This document shows positions 23,450 to 34,609 of a stretch of DNA of 64,000 nucleotides, piece after piece; position 1 is the first letter of the stretch; each line of letters opens with the position of its first letter. Source of the DNA: Sympetrum striolatum (lineage: Eukaryota; Arthropoda; Insecta; Odonata; Libellulidae); contig OX388341.1 of NCBI GenBank assembly GCA_947579665.1, positions 4,712,001-4,776,000 on the forward strand. The letters are read 5' to 3'. The notes beneath the pieces were generated by a model. That model had not been told where the DNA came from and made no database searches. It saw only the letters and a list, made by a program, of their open reading frames with translations. The position numbers and the translations under genes are program-made.

Positions 23450-25130
23450 ATCCAGGCATTTGTCAGAGAAAATCTTCTTTTCACGTTCTTCTTTATAACA
23501 AATATTGAGTTCAGATGGTAACATATCTTTGCGGAGCAATTAGTTAAGTATTAATGCCTAATTAATAGGTTATCAGATGTCTGCTTCTCTATACATGTTG
23601 TTACTATCGTTGATAATAATTATTAGTTCTTCAATCATTAAAGTTAACATAATTTGGAAAAATTGACTATTTCATTTTTAAAGATTAATACAAAGTTGAG
23701 TGTTGATCAGCTAATGTTGATAAGTATCAATATAAATTGTACATATGTATGCATATAACATGCACATTTATAGATAAATCTTGGTATTTGGTTATTAGTC
23801 AAGATAATAAGTACTCAAGGTAGTATTGATTTTGAGTCGATAATGGCCGATTAAACCCAAATTACTGTTTTTGGGGTGGAAAAAATCATATTGGGTATAT
23901 AATACTGTTAATTTCATACTTGGAATCCACTTCACTTTTTTCATTACTAATTTCAGATGTATGCTTCCATTAAAGTAAAGAAATATACATATATATTCAT
24001 ATTGATTAATGGAGGAAATTTAAGCAGCCCCATGGCTCTACTGGCCCAGAGCACTTCATTTAATAATAGAAAAAAATACAAATAGAAGCAAATTTAAGTT
24101 TATAACCCTTAAGAGGCTGCGTGGCATATTGGGAGTAAGGGCTCAGCCATTTTCAATCTGAAATCTGATGTATGTTTATCTAAGTTATTACATTCTGGGC
24201 TTCTCTTTGCCATGTTACTCCTAAGATGTCTCTGTTCTATCAGATCATTAGTTGTCTTCTGGGTCTCTTTGCATCTCTCTGGATAAAATTTTCTACAATA
24301 TAAGTGTAGAATCAGAAATATTACCAAAATTAAATTGAGAATGAAAAATTAAAAGACAGAATAATGAAGGGGCGGGAATTCCTAGAGGGTGTATTCTATA
24401 TGGGTTCTAGCAGAAGAAAAACGATTCCAAATATTGAAAAAAAAAATTCAAAGCTTTTCCTTCCTCAAGAAAACCTATTTCCTCTAAGGAAGAGAAAAAA
24501 TTCATGTAGTTAAGTAATGGACATAAATACGATGGAAAGTAGATGATATATTACAGAAATTTATGCCTTTTACCTGGTGACTGTAATGAAAATGAAACAT
24601 TTGTGATTAACAAATTGAATCATTTAGAAAGAAAGTAGGCTTCTACTTAGCTTGGGGTAGATAAATAAATCAATGGTATTCAGGGTTTTGTAACGCAATA
24701 TACTGCAAACTCGTTCTTTCATTTGGATTCGTAGTCCCTCTTTTGAGATACATTGGACCATTGACAGCGGCACAGCATCATCAGACAACATCTATTATTT
24801 TTGTCAGCTGTCCCTAACCTGCAACATTTTTCTCTGCTATACAAAAGATTTTACTAAATTTATTAAGCGTTATGAAGTTGTAAGTTTCAGCCAAAAAATA
24901 TTACTTCTATTAAATAAGAAAGGCTTGATGGAATTATTAGAAGAAAATTGCCTCAAAATTGATAAGTAAAAAACTGAAGAATGCAAACAGAATGAAATTG
25001 CTTACAAAGAAAACAATATGCCAATGACTTCTAAAAATGTAAGAATTGTGTTGTATTTGCCAAAACAGCCACCTCTTTCAAAGGAAGATGGTAGTATTAC
25101 AAGCAATTTTTTAAATTCCATTTTTGTTCT
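23450..25130. other. intergenic, nothing recognised
   Basis: AT-rich. The minus frame at 24109-24327 encodes a basic 72-residue stretch (for example MAKRSPECNNLDKHTS) that looks compositionally protein-like, but I cannot assign it to a family. Confidence 0.35.
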
Positions 25131-25134
25131 CGGG

Positions 25135-25260
25135 AAGGTGGTCATTTCGTATGATGACGTTTCCGGAAGTCCGACCTGAAGAAGCCAGCAGTACCGCCGC
25201 GAAACGTCGTCATATGAAATCTCCACCGCTGCGTTCCAGATAACCAACATGGAATACACT
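25135..25260 (+). mobile_element. Penelope-like element terminus
   Basis: 'gacctgaagaagccagcag' through 'catatgaaatc.ccaccgct' is nearly identical to the minus-strand sequence at 41755-41830, which lies beside a PLE endonuclease domain, so this is the terminal (pseudo-LTR) part of the same PLE family. It contains a hammerhead-like core: CTGAAGA (25176-25182) and GAAA (25201-25204), plus a ten-pair outer stem between about 25151-25160 and 25204-25213 with one wobble. No coding sequence remains. Confidence 0.6.
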
Positions 25261-25264
25261 ACGT

Positions 25265-26255
25265 GCAGCGAACCCCTTCGAACCAATTCTTTTGAATTTC
25301 TATATAGAATGTGGGTGTGATTGCCGAATTAAAATACAGTATTTACAGAAAACACCAGACAATGACAATCAGTTATTTACAAAGGTTTTAATACCTGATG
25401 AACATTTGCTTTTATTTTATGAAAATTGTTACCAATAATATATGAAAGAAAATTATGTGGAAAAATTAGTAAAAAATAAGACTCATCAACTTCTGAAATT
25501 TTATGTCCAAAGAGAAAAGCACTTGTAGCGTAGCTTGCTATTAGAGAAATAAGTGATCACGTAAAATCAAATCAGATTTTAAATATAGACTGTGCGAACA
25601 GGTTTTCAATCTCTTCCCCAGGAATAGAACTATCTTGTGACCAAGTAAGTAAGGATGTTTAGCGTTTTTAATAAGTCAAGTGGTATGCTCCGTTTCCCAG
25701 GGAAAATACCATTTTGCAGTGAGGTCCAAATCACCGTCCTCTACTGCCCATTGTGATTTTTAATCCGTTTTATTTAAGTTCCGCGTTCTTGCGCGAAAAC
25801 AGCATTAGCAATATATTGAACCTATCCTCAATAACTGGGTGCTTTGCAAGGAAACGCTAAGAACAGAGTCGCAAAGAATATATCCAAAGTTTAATTACAG
25901 AAATGGTCTGAGTCCCATTTCCGTAATGAATAATTTGAAGCCGATATAATTTATCTCAAAGCATTTTTTATTAACAATTACAATGAAAATATCAGAAGCT
26001 ATAAGGATAAAATCTTGGAATCCCACTAATGGAAAAGAAGCACACCAAACTGGAGGAATTCCTGGAAGAATAGAAAGCCTGTATTACATATTATTACGAT
26101 ATAAATTCGAGAATATATGTTAGTAGCTGAATCGCCCGTTGATTCACAACGGGGAATATAGAAGTAGATTAAATTCAAGTTACCGGTCTCGCAATGCGTA
26201 AACTCCCTTTAGAATACAGTCTAAAATCCCAAGCTATTCTTACTATACAGGAAAT
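25265..26255. other. intergenic, nothing recognised
   Basis: AT-rich, no significant open frames and no terminal repeats seen. Confidence 0.35.
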
Positions 26256-26261
26256 TTCATG

Positions 26262-26932
26262 AGCTCGGCTCAACAATCGCATTGATCGTGAGGAGGATAG
26301 GCTGTATACAACCTCAACAATTTTTGATAATTCAAGCGTATTTCATCAAAATTCTCGAAATTTCGATTCGGAAACAATATTCCACGATCAAAATTAGAAT
26401 ATTCATTTAATTTCCGTTCTTTTACTTCTTGTTTCGACTCCACACGACTATTTTTCCCCAACAATGGGATTGGTCGTCAGGGGGATGAGTTGTTTACAAC
26501 CTCCAATTTTCTCATAATTTTCGTATATTTCACCGATATTCTCGCAAATTCTAATCGAAAGCAAGATTCCACGACCAAAATGAAAATTTTTATTCAATTT
26601 TCTTTCTTCCGGTGTTTGTCTCGACTCTGTACGACTATTCCTTCTAATTTAATTCTTCAAAAGAAATAATGCCTGCAACCGATAAAAGTGAAGCTTACGT
26701 GTATTCCTTATGAAAATCTATCTGAGCGATCTTGGTTCGAACCCAGCAAAATTCTTGAATAAAAATGCGACAGTACTTCCTTCCTGATGTCAGAGGACAC
26801 GTATGCAAAGTTTGAGACAAATCGGGCAAACGGTGTGGACTCCAAACCAAGACAAACAAACAAACCCACAAACAAACACACAAACCCACAGAATTTCTGC
26901 TTTATATATATAGATATTACGATTTAATTTCG
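26262..26932 (+). mobile_element. RTE-like/SINE retroposon with tandem ~190-bp units
   Basis: Two related ~190 bp units (26270-26460 and 26461-26650) share 'tacaacctc', 'ttccacga.caaaat' and 'tcgactc...acgactatt'. They are followed by a unit with a B-box-like 'ggttcgaaccc' (26732) and a tail of 'acaaacaaacccacaaac' type ending 'tttatatatatagat' (26900-26916). This tail is typical of RTE-type retroposons. The same arrangement occurs inverted at 48435-49000. No reverse transcriptase is present. Confidence 0.6.
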
Positions 26933-26934
26933 AG

Positions 26935-28125
26935 AATGTCAATTCTATTGGTTTCCTTTAAATTATTCCGAGACATCTTAAAAGAAAGGAAAATCTTTAC
27001 TGGCAGCCATATAATAGCAATCACTTTCTAAGGTGCTGGCTTGATATGCAGCATATTCTGAGAACATTAACAAAGAGGCTTTTGAATAAAAATAGTTAGA
27101 CTCGACACTGTTTAATCCCATCAAGAGTATTTTAATGAATAAAAAAACTAAACATTTTTGAACTAACCATTGCAGTTTATAAATAGCCGAGTAAATGGAA
27201 TTTTTTAAATTCATTTTTGAATCAGCATATCTATTAAGTTTTGATTACTATCACCGTTCTGAAAATAATTTTCCAATTTAAAGTTAGGAAATCTACATTC
27301 AAGCCTTCTTTAGCTTTAACGAAATTAACCTTAAGGACTACAGAAAATTCATTCTAATAATAACATTACTTAGCTACAACACACTTTTAGAAAAGCTTCA
27401 ACATCTAAGGAGAGATTTCAAACAAACTTCAAAAAATTGTAATTTACGTACCCAGACGTTTATCCGGAAAAAAGTTCTTCAGGGCGTTGAATTTCCTGTC
27501 GCTTGTTGACAAATTCTCCTTGTTTCTGGAAATCAAACAAAAAATATTAAAACTCATTGGTACAGTTTCGTAGGTAAATGTGTCAATCATTCAGTTTCTA
27601 AAAATTAATTTAAAAAACTCAATTTCTTACAGTTATTAAATAAGAGATTACAAATAGAGAGATTTTGCACGAGTTTCCAAGCCACGTAATGACGTACCGT
27701 GCACAGCTCGTTTTCCCTTTTTTTTTTTTAAATGGAGGGATTTCGCCAGAAAACTGCAACTGTTACCATAAACCTTTCGGGGGATTGGGACGCTCGCGAC
27801 AGTTGCAATTAACCAGCCCTATAAAACCATGGTGTGACAATGGCATGAAAACCATTGCCACGGAAAAGATAGAGAGAGAGACTTTTAAGAAGACTAAATT
27901 TATTCGTTAATGGCTGTCGAGCCTGTCTGTATTTGTGTGTGTAATACCGGACACTTCAATTTCCCACTCCCTCCAAACGCAAATTCCTCTATCGCCCATC
28001 AAGTGGGCCCTACTTCACAAAGTTTCCCACTCCCCCAAAACTTTAATGCAGGCCTGTTTCACTAACGCCCTTTGTCGGGCCCTTTTCTAAAAAACCTACC
28101 ACCCTTTGACCTGTAAGACGGCGAT
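26935..28125. other. intergenic, nothing recognised
   Basis: AT-rich up to about 27660, then mixed composition. Open frames (26978-27214 minus, 27665-27910 plus) lack recognisable features. Confidence 0.35.
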
Positions 28126-28129
28126 CCTT

Positions 28130-28930
28130 ACCTTGAGATGTGGGAATCCTCCAGCGGTGGCAGTGCTCTGCTTTCCATCGGCGTACTGAACCTCCTCTTG
28201 AAGTCACTTCACTATTTTCACTATTATGCACTAAAATGACCATAGCTCACAACACAGAAACCATTCACTTTCTTCTGGATCTTCTTAACTGGGGGCTGGA
28301 GATTCAGATGCTCAGCAGAAGCTTCTATCCGTAGGGGAATTCTTTTTTCGTCGTCGATTTTGTCGAGAATGTTCGTAGAACAAAGGGAATTTGGCTGGCG
28401 ATCTTCAGTGCTGTCAAAACGTGGACTTTCAGAAAAGAGTTCGATCGGTCATCTCCGCAATTCAACTCTCCGTCATGGATCGAATGGTCCAAATGTTTCT
28501 AACTGCAGGAAAACAGCGTGGATTTTGACAGGAATGAGATGATTCCTCCGGTGACTGGTCCTTTGGTTTTCTGGAGTTCTTCCGCGAAGCGTTGGGTATT
28601 TCTCTCGGTGGAACTGTCTCGAACTCATTCTCCCGGAAAACAGTCTAGTTTCGAAAGTAAATCTTCCGCGTCAACGTCAGGAGGTGCGGAAGAAACCTCT
28701 TCTGAAGTAATGAGGCAATGGAAGGTCGTCGCCGAGGAGTCTCGAGTAGATCAGGTGTTCGCTGTCGAAGGGTCTCCGCTCGACGTCTCGTCGATCCTCA
28801 CGTTGAGTCGCAGAATGGGATGAGCGCTGATTGCTCGTGGTTTATGTAGGAACGCTGGTGAGGGAGAATGCTGGGAAGTCGGGGAGGGGAAGAGGGGCGA
28901 CCTGCCGCTCGGACGGATTCGTAGGAATGG
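28130..28930. promoter_or_regulatory. GC/CpG-rich patch, possible promoter or 5' exon
   Basis: About 800 bp with clearly higher GC and many CpG dinucleotides (for example gctcgacgtctcgtcgatcc at 28779) inside AT-rich DNA. The plus-strand frames at 28360-28542 and 28518-28823 have no recognisable domain. The strong minus-strand donor at 28131 suggests a transcribed exon. The nearest recognised gene is the plus-strand GH47 exon at 35.2 kb; a link to it is not supported by anything in the sequence. Confidence 0.3.
28132..28503 (-). other. candidate exon region with strong splice signals
   Basis: On the minus strand a good acceptor, 'gttttcctgcag', ends at about 28504, and a consensus donor, ctcaag|gtaagg, lies at 28132/28131. 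Between them one frame is open for about 75 codons (from a stop near 28455 to TAA near 28222; it includes LNLQPPVKKIQKKVNGF), and a second frame runs through the donor (EEVQYADGKQSTATAGGF...). No single frame spans the interval, so it could be a 5' UTR exon, two exons, or a decayed gene. No family is recognised. Confidence 0.25.
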
Positions 28931-28934
28931 ATCG

Positions 28935-30420
28935 CTCCTATTTCACTTTTTTGTTCTCTTATACGCATTTTATCATTTTTAGATAAATATATCGAAAGTC
29001 GAGCGAGGAAGTGTTCAAAATAATTAAATTGTCGTAGCCAATTTTAGGTACCTACATATGAATATAGGCTTTTAGTACTTTTCGGTGGAGATTTTCGAAA
29101 TTCGCACGGGGGAAAGCGATTGCTGAATTGCAATTGTAATTCCTTACATTATATATGTATTAAGAGAAATTATCATTCGACTTAAGTTCTACATGAATTA
29201 TATTCCTTCCTTCGTCGTAATAACTGCAGTCCTTCGAGAACATTAAGAAAGTCGAAAACCAATCAAAAAATTTGTAGACATTTTATCGACAATTCCAAGG
29301 AAGATTTGCTGTGTGTTTTTGAGAGGAACTGAACGAGGGATCCTAATTAAATTTTATATCAAGTGTTTAATTATTCATAAAGTGTTTGAAAACACGTACT
29401 GTTTGCATGTGGTCATTTAGACCAGTTTACGGTTGGGTATTTTTAAACTGCTCTTTCACAGGCGTGCAATTCATTCTTCGTAAATGCCATTTTGATGGAA
29501 TGTTATTTAGAGACATTAACGGGCGAATAAGAAAATTTGAAGAAATGAATAGTGGAATACGTTCTCCTCTATTCCACTCCCTAGCTCATTATTCTTCGTG
29601 AGGAATGTTCACTCTAAGGGGTCATTCGAATAGTATTAACAAGGCATTTTAAAGTCCCTTTTCTTAGAAATGCAGAGATAATTCCATTGCACTCCAAAAA
29701 TTGTTCTTCGGCGCAAAAATTAAGTTTTGACTGTAGCCAATTATTAAATTCAATTAAACTTCCTGTTAAGCCTTACGTTATGACGTGCATCCGGAGACAT
29801 TATACCCGAACTTAATGCCAGGCTTAATAGAAGCTGAAATCACGCAAATTCTCGCCTCTGAATTCGACCTTATTTTCGCATAAACGATCGAAGAAATGAA
29901 CATCAGAATCACATTTCTCCGAATGAACGGAGAAGGGAATCGTTGTGAAATGAGGATTTTCGGCAGCGAGGCGAAAGGTGAAATTGGAGTTGCGACATGC
30001 GCAATGAATTCGACTTAGTGAGGAGGCGACAGAACTAAGTAACATGAGTAATTGATTTGTGAAAATTGTGAAATAAACCGATTTTTTGTCATTTTATCGT
30101 CACATTGGATTAGTGTGATGTCCCTACACTCGTTGCGAAGCAAGCACCAAAGGAAATAAGAATTTCCGTATTTTTACGTGTGTTTTTAAAGAGATTCGAC
30201 CCCCGGAGTGCACTCGTTGAGGGATTGCGAACCTCCTGTTATTTGATTAATACGTTGCATAGCATTTAAAATGGACAGACATATAAATTTCGCTTGCACC
30301 ATACAAAGTGCGACGGTCATTGATAGAAGATACCAGAAAATGGGAAATTTGTTCCAAAAAATGAGTTCACTCACGTCTCTCCGCCTCATCCAATTCAACC
30401 GCTTGGAGTCACCAAGGGCG
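28935..30420. other. intergenic, nothing recognised
   Basis: AT-rich with small frames (29386-29601 plus, 29824-30045 minus, 30186-30398 minus), none protein-like. Confidence 0.35.
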
Positions 30421-30426
30421 ACAACG

Positions 30427-32567
30427 CACAGTGTGATATTTTCGTAATCTAGAGGGACAAGAGTAAATTTTCTTACTTGTCAAATCGGGTCAAATTTTTG
30501 TATAGTTATGAAGAGAACAAACCATGCTAACTGGATCTAAGGTTTATATTTCATAAAAACCGCGCCAACCAATAGAAAAAAGGGTCGAACCCGCTGACAA
30601 TCTGAACTCAGCATGTCAAGTGTTCTAAGCGATAGCGTCATTCGTATGAGTTTACTCTAAGAATACGCAGTGTTTCTGTGAGCTAGTAGAGGCTGTTTTT
30701 TGCTATTTTTATAATACAAGTACCAAAGTTAGTTTACATAATATTTTACTTTAATATGTTTTAATTTAATCACGAGCATCATTAGAATTGATCGCCGTTT
30801 TTTTCCGTATGAGAAAAACGTATGAGTCAGTCTGAACTTGAGTTTTAGTTTATTATATCTCATTATACCAATGTGCAATGGTATTTTCCTGAAAGAATGA
30901 CTTGTAAAGTATAGGAAATACTTAAATTTGCTTGCGCATATTTGCGAATTTCATATATAATTTCCTTTAATTAGTCGCGTCAGGGGTGAATATGACCCCA
31001 ATATTATCTGAATTTTTAAGACTGCTTTCAACGATAAATCAACTGATTCAGTTCATAAAAGTTCATATATGATTCTTTAAAAAAGTAAATGTAGCTTTTT
31101 TAGCGAAATGTTATTTTCCATTAATTATTAATTAAATAAGATGTGTAAATATGTACCAAAATTTCATTAACTTACATAATTGATATTTTTTCCTATAAAG
31201 AATTTTCCAAAGAGTTTCAAACTTTTGAAATACGTAGTAGAGGATTTATTTTTTTGATTTTATTTAGCAAAATTACATTATGTTTAACTGCCAGCTGTCG
31301 GAAAATAATAAAAATTAATTTCATTCCTTTTGGAAAAAAGTCAAAATATTAGGCGAATTTTCGATTTTTTTAATGACCCTTTTAGTTCAGAGGTTTTCGA
31401 TAATGACAAAAAATATGTAAAATTTAAAAATTGTAAAATCAATCCTTATCAGCGCTACCAACCAAAAAAGTGTTATCTAATAATGTTTTTCATCAGGCTA
31501 AATTTGGGGATCTTAAATTGTATTTTAAACAAGTTGTTATTAATTAACATTTCCAAACTTATATCCAGCCTAATAATTTCACATAGCAGGGGTATCGACT
31601 CAAAAAAATTATATTTATACATATAATTATAAATAATATTAGAGTGCATAAATAATGGATTTTCAGTTAACAGAGAAACATTTTACCAGTACCTAAAATA
31701 AACTAGAGAATGATGTATTTGAAAGTACTCATGGTACGCAATGCCAGTAAGCGTGAATAAAAGTCTATTCCAAGGCAAATACATTATAGATTCGTGTATT
31801 CTTCCAATAGGCCAACTTTCCGAGGAGGCACAAAAGGCCCGAAATAAGAACAACAGGAAATTTAGGGAACTATTTACTAGGAAGACATCAAGGGTTGATA
31901 CGAACAAAGATTTAATTAACAAATTACTGTTGACTTCAGACCCATGTATAGCAAGCTTACGATCACTTCCTAAAACCAAACGAGGCAAAATCAGTAGGGA
32001 GGTATGTGACCTCTTAGAGATGAGAGCTCCAATGGATCAGGACGGAACCCTATCAGGTTTTTCTGATTCCAAAGGAGAACTCCGAAGAATCTGATGTTGA
32101 TTCCGAATAATCCTCTAATTCATATTATATGTTGTATAATATTATATTCCTTATTTTTCCTTTCAATTTGTTTTGTGATTAATAATTATTTCTTACCGAT
32201 TTTATGTTTTACTGTATTTTATTGAACATCGATCATATTGAATTGTTATGATTTATAATTAAACTATGTTAAATTATATCTTAACACTTTCCTTCCTGAG
32301 ATTTAAATAACCTCATGTCCCTCTCCTTGCTCGGAACTAGGCATGCCGCTGCCATTTGCGCTCTTTTGGCCTTTGTGTGCCTTCTTTGCGTGTGGTTGTG
32401 TTTATGCTTCATGTAAACAATTCTCTCGCATTCCAAGACTCAATTCCAGTTAATAACTCAAGAAACACAAGAGAAACTAATATACTTTTTCCAACTGCGC
32501 TTGATCCGCGTAGACAAGTAAGAAAATTTAATTTTGTCCCTCTAGATTACGAAAATATCACACTATG
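30427..32567 (+). mobile_element. Transib-like DNA transposon
   Basis: Terminal inverted repeats of about 55 bp (30427-30481 and 32513-32567) differ at about three positions. The left end begins CACAGTGTGATATTTTCG and the right end, complemented, CATAGTGTGATATTTTCG. The flanks are caacg (30422-30426) and cgccg (32568-32572), a plausible decayed 5-bp GC-rich target duplication. Transib transposons are known for CAC-type heptamer ends related to RAG recombination signals and for 5-bp GC-rich duplications. The C-terminal end of a transposase lies inside (31741-32094). At ~2.1 kb, with the upstream coding region unrecognisable, the copy is inactive. Confidence 0.7.
31741..32094 (+). pseudogene. 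Transib-type transposase, C-terminal remnant
   Basis: A 117-codon frame ends in TGA at 32092. Near residues 22-37 it reads LPIGQLSEEAQKARNK, followed by a basic region (FTRKTSRVDTNKDLINKLLL) and TSDPCIASLR. I recognise this block as the conserved C-terminal part of transposase proteins of the RAG1/Transib type found in many invertebrate genomes; the conserved glutamate-rich helix fits the last catalytic acidic position. The frame continues a little upstream (WYA before the first Met) but meets a stop at 31720-31722. The rest of the ~600-700 residue protein is not recognisable between the terminal repeats. The assignment is strengthened by the enclosing CACAGTG-type ends. Confidence 0.6.
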
Positions 32568-32574
32568 CGCCGGA

Positions 32575-33640
32575 AAGAGTTCCGCCTCTTTCATGCTCAA
32601 AAATGCAAAGATAAGGGTGTGGGGAAGCACTTCAAGGTGGGCAATAAGTTTTGCGCGATCACGATGGCATGAAAATGGGCAAAATATGACAAATACTCGG
32701 ACATATGGTCGCACATTAATCTTTCGCACAAAGTGTCATTCTAGCTTATAAATAAATGTAAATAAATAAATGGTTGCAGTAGAAATATGTCTGGAACTGG
32801 GTCTATTTTGATACCCGTAAGAGGATTAAGTGATCGTGTGCCTGTTAATACCACTTTTCAGTTGCGCAAATAGGAAATTAAACCCTTGAATTTTGTATAA
32901 AAACTGCGAATATTACTGCTAAAATACCCTCTTACATCATTTTCCCTCTTAAATTCTAAAATAAATGCTTGATTATATTAGATTGTTTATTAAAAATATA
33001 AACACATTGTGAACAATGAAATTATTGCGGGCGCAATCTAATGTTGTGGCTGACAGCCCTTAAAAACTGTTCCAAGTTTCTAGAATTATTATAAAAATCA
33101 ATACTGATATTCCTTAATGTTTGTTGAAGCGTATACTGGACGAATCCCTTGTTTTGGAACCGGCCCGACGTTGATTTATTCTAATTTGGTATAGTCTACG
33201 GCCAATTCTTGTTGCATTTTCTTAATTAAAACCCAAATTGCTGGGTGTTTCATCCCCACCAGATAGCTGAATCTGTTATTCCAACCTGAAACAAAATCAT
33301 TTATTATTTCATTTATTACGGCGTAGATATAAATACATATTTACATGTCTAAACATGAATAACGATACATTTTAAATGCAATGAAAACTAACCTTCAGTG
33401 CTGTTGTTGGTTTTATCCTCATATGCAATAACATTTTCGTGGACATTCCATGTCTCCGGTGGAAAAGGGGGCGGGATTCTCCGAAACCTTCCTCTTGGTT
33501 ACCTACTCTTCTGTATTTACCATTCGCATAAGTGCTATCGAAATAGTCAAGAAGGTCACTGTTCCACTTGGATGGTTACGTAAGAAATTCATACCATCAG
33601 ATACCCTGTCAAGCGGCAGGAAAGCCAGTACATCCATCAT
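32575..33640. other. intergenic, nothing recognised
   Basis: AT-rich. Frames around 33398-33719 (+) and 33503-33937 (-) run into the repeat and are not gene-like. Confidence 0.35.
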
Positions 33641-33649
33641 CCCAACAAA

Positions 33650-33911
33650 CATGTTTAAATCCCAAGCCTCAATGTATATGTCTCTCTGGGATCGAACCAA
33701 GGACCATAGGGAAACGTAAAAGAGTGTATATGAAGTGTATTTGTGATCCTTATTCACATGCCGGGTTTTAAGTTTCCATGTTATCGGGAAGACATTTAAA
33801 AAAAACTTAAAAATCGCCGCAATGCATTTCAAATAGAAGAATATTTTTTCTGGCTTAGCGTCGAACCAAGAATAATCTGCGATGATGTTTTTGTAGTTTT
33901 CGTTGGAAATG
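33650..33911 (+). repeat. B-box-like repeat, part 1 (interrupted copy)
   Basis: Contains 'ctgggatcgaaccaagg' (33680) and 'cttagcgtcgaaccaag' (33856) with the same intervening phrases as subunits 4 and 5 of the main array ('aagtttccatg', 'cgccgcaatgcattt'). It stops at the left end of a mariner-like insertion and resumes at 34610. Confidence 0.75.
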
Positions 33912-33974
33912 TACAGGGTGTTTCCCGGGAACCGCATGTTTTTTGATTAGGTTGTACACGGCAAGTAGTGGGGG

Positions 33975-34481
33975 ATGGCGGTTGGAAAGGTTCTATTATT
34001 TAGAGGGGAGTTGGAAGTTTTAGTTACACTTAAGATGTGGGACCTTGAGCCCCGGCACCCGCCGCGTGGGCCGATTCCGTATCGTAACACAATTTTGAGG
34101 TGGATGCATAATGTGAACACAACGGGACCATTGATAAAAGCACCCACACTGCTCGAATCTCGATGGAACGTGTCCGACTTTCCCTGGAAAAGTAATCTCT
34201 TGTTTCGGAGATGTTTCTTGCCCCCATACCCCCCCCCCCCCCCCCCCCCCCGGTCCCCCGATCTGGCGATCCCGGGCTTCTTTCTTTGGTGTTTCTTGAA
34301 ATCACGTGCTTACGTTGAAAAGCCACGAACATTACCGGAGTTAAAGGATGCCATACAAAGAGAAATCAAAGCCATTCCACGAGAAATGTTACAAAATTCA
34401 ATGCGTAACTTCAGGGAACGTCTGGGAACATGTGTTCAATCGGAAGGGCGCCATCTACGCGATATTATTTTCGTTACTTAA
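33975..34481 (+). pseudogene. mariner-type transposase remnant with internal deletion
   Basis: A 168-codon frame. Residues ~29-50 (PPRGPIPYRNTILRWM) look like the second helix-turn-helix of the DNA-binding domain. From residue ~94 it jumps to the C-terminal catalytic region RSPDLAIPGFFLWCFLKSR, then KPRTLPELKDAI and a conserved tail ending HLRDIIF. The middle, including the first catalytic Asp region, is absent. In relatives the motif is SPDL..xDFFLW, so the Gly before FFLW replaces an expected Asp. A C23 tract (34229-34251) lies just before RSPDL and encodes the odd proline run. It is clearly non-functional. Confidence 0.7.
34229..34251 (+). repeat. poly-C tract (23 C)
   Basis: Uninterrupted run of 23 cytosines within the mariner remnant, probably an expansion of the C-rich codons preceding the RSPDL motif. 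It could form a G-quadruplex on the opposite strand. It is also a place where sequencing errors in length are likely. Confidence 0.97.
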
Positions 34482-34609
34482 TTTTTTGTACAATTTTCTT
34501 AAAATTCCCGGTTTGTAGAACAGATTGTTTAAAAAAATAAATGTTTGGTTCAAAATTTAAAAAATTGTGGCTATTTAAAAACCATGCGGTTCCCGGGAAA
34601 CACCCTGTA

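Larger units (their letters stand above)
33914..34607 (+). mobile_element. Tc1/mariner-like element, internally deleted
   Basis: CAGGGTGTTTCCCGGGAACC (continuing GCATG) at 33914 is repeated in perfect inverted form at the right end (34583-34607), giving about 25 bp of identical terminal repeats. TA lies directly outside each end (33912-33913 and 34608-34609). The element interrupts the B-box-like repeat, whose sequence continues on both sides. At 694 bp it holds only the ends of a transposase gene. Confidence 0.9.

Noticed and set aside
33503..33937. 144-codon minus-strand frame
   Set aside because: Runs across the B-box-like repeat and into the mariner end.
34030..34332. Minus-strand Gly-rich frame through the poly-C tract
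   Set aside because: Antisense of the mariner remnant; Gly run is the C23 tract.
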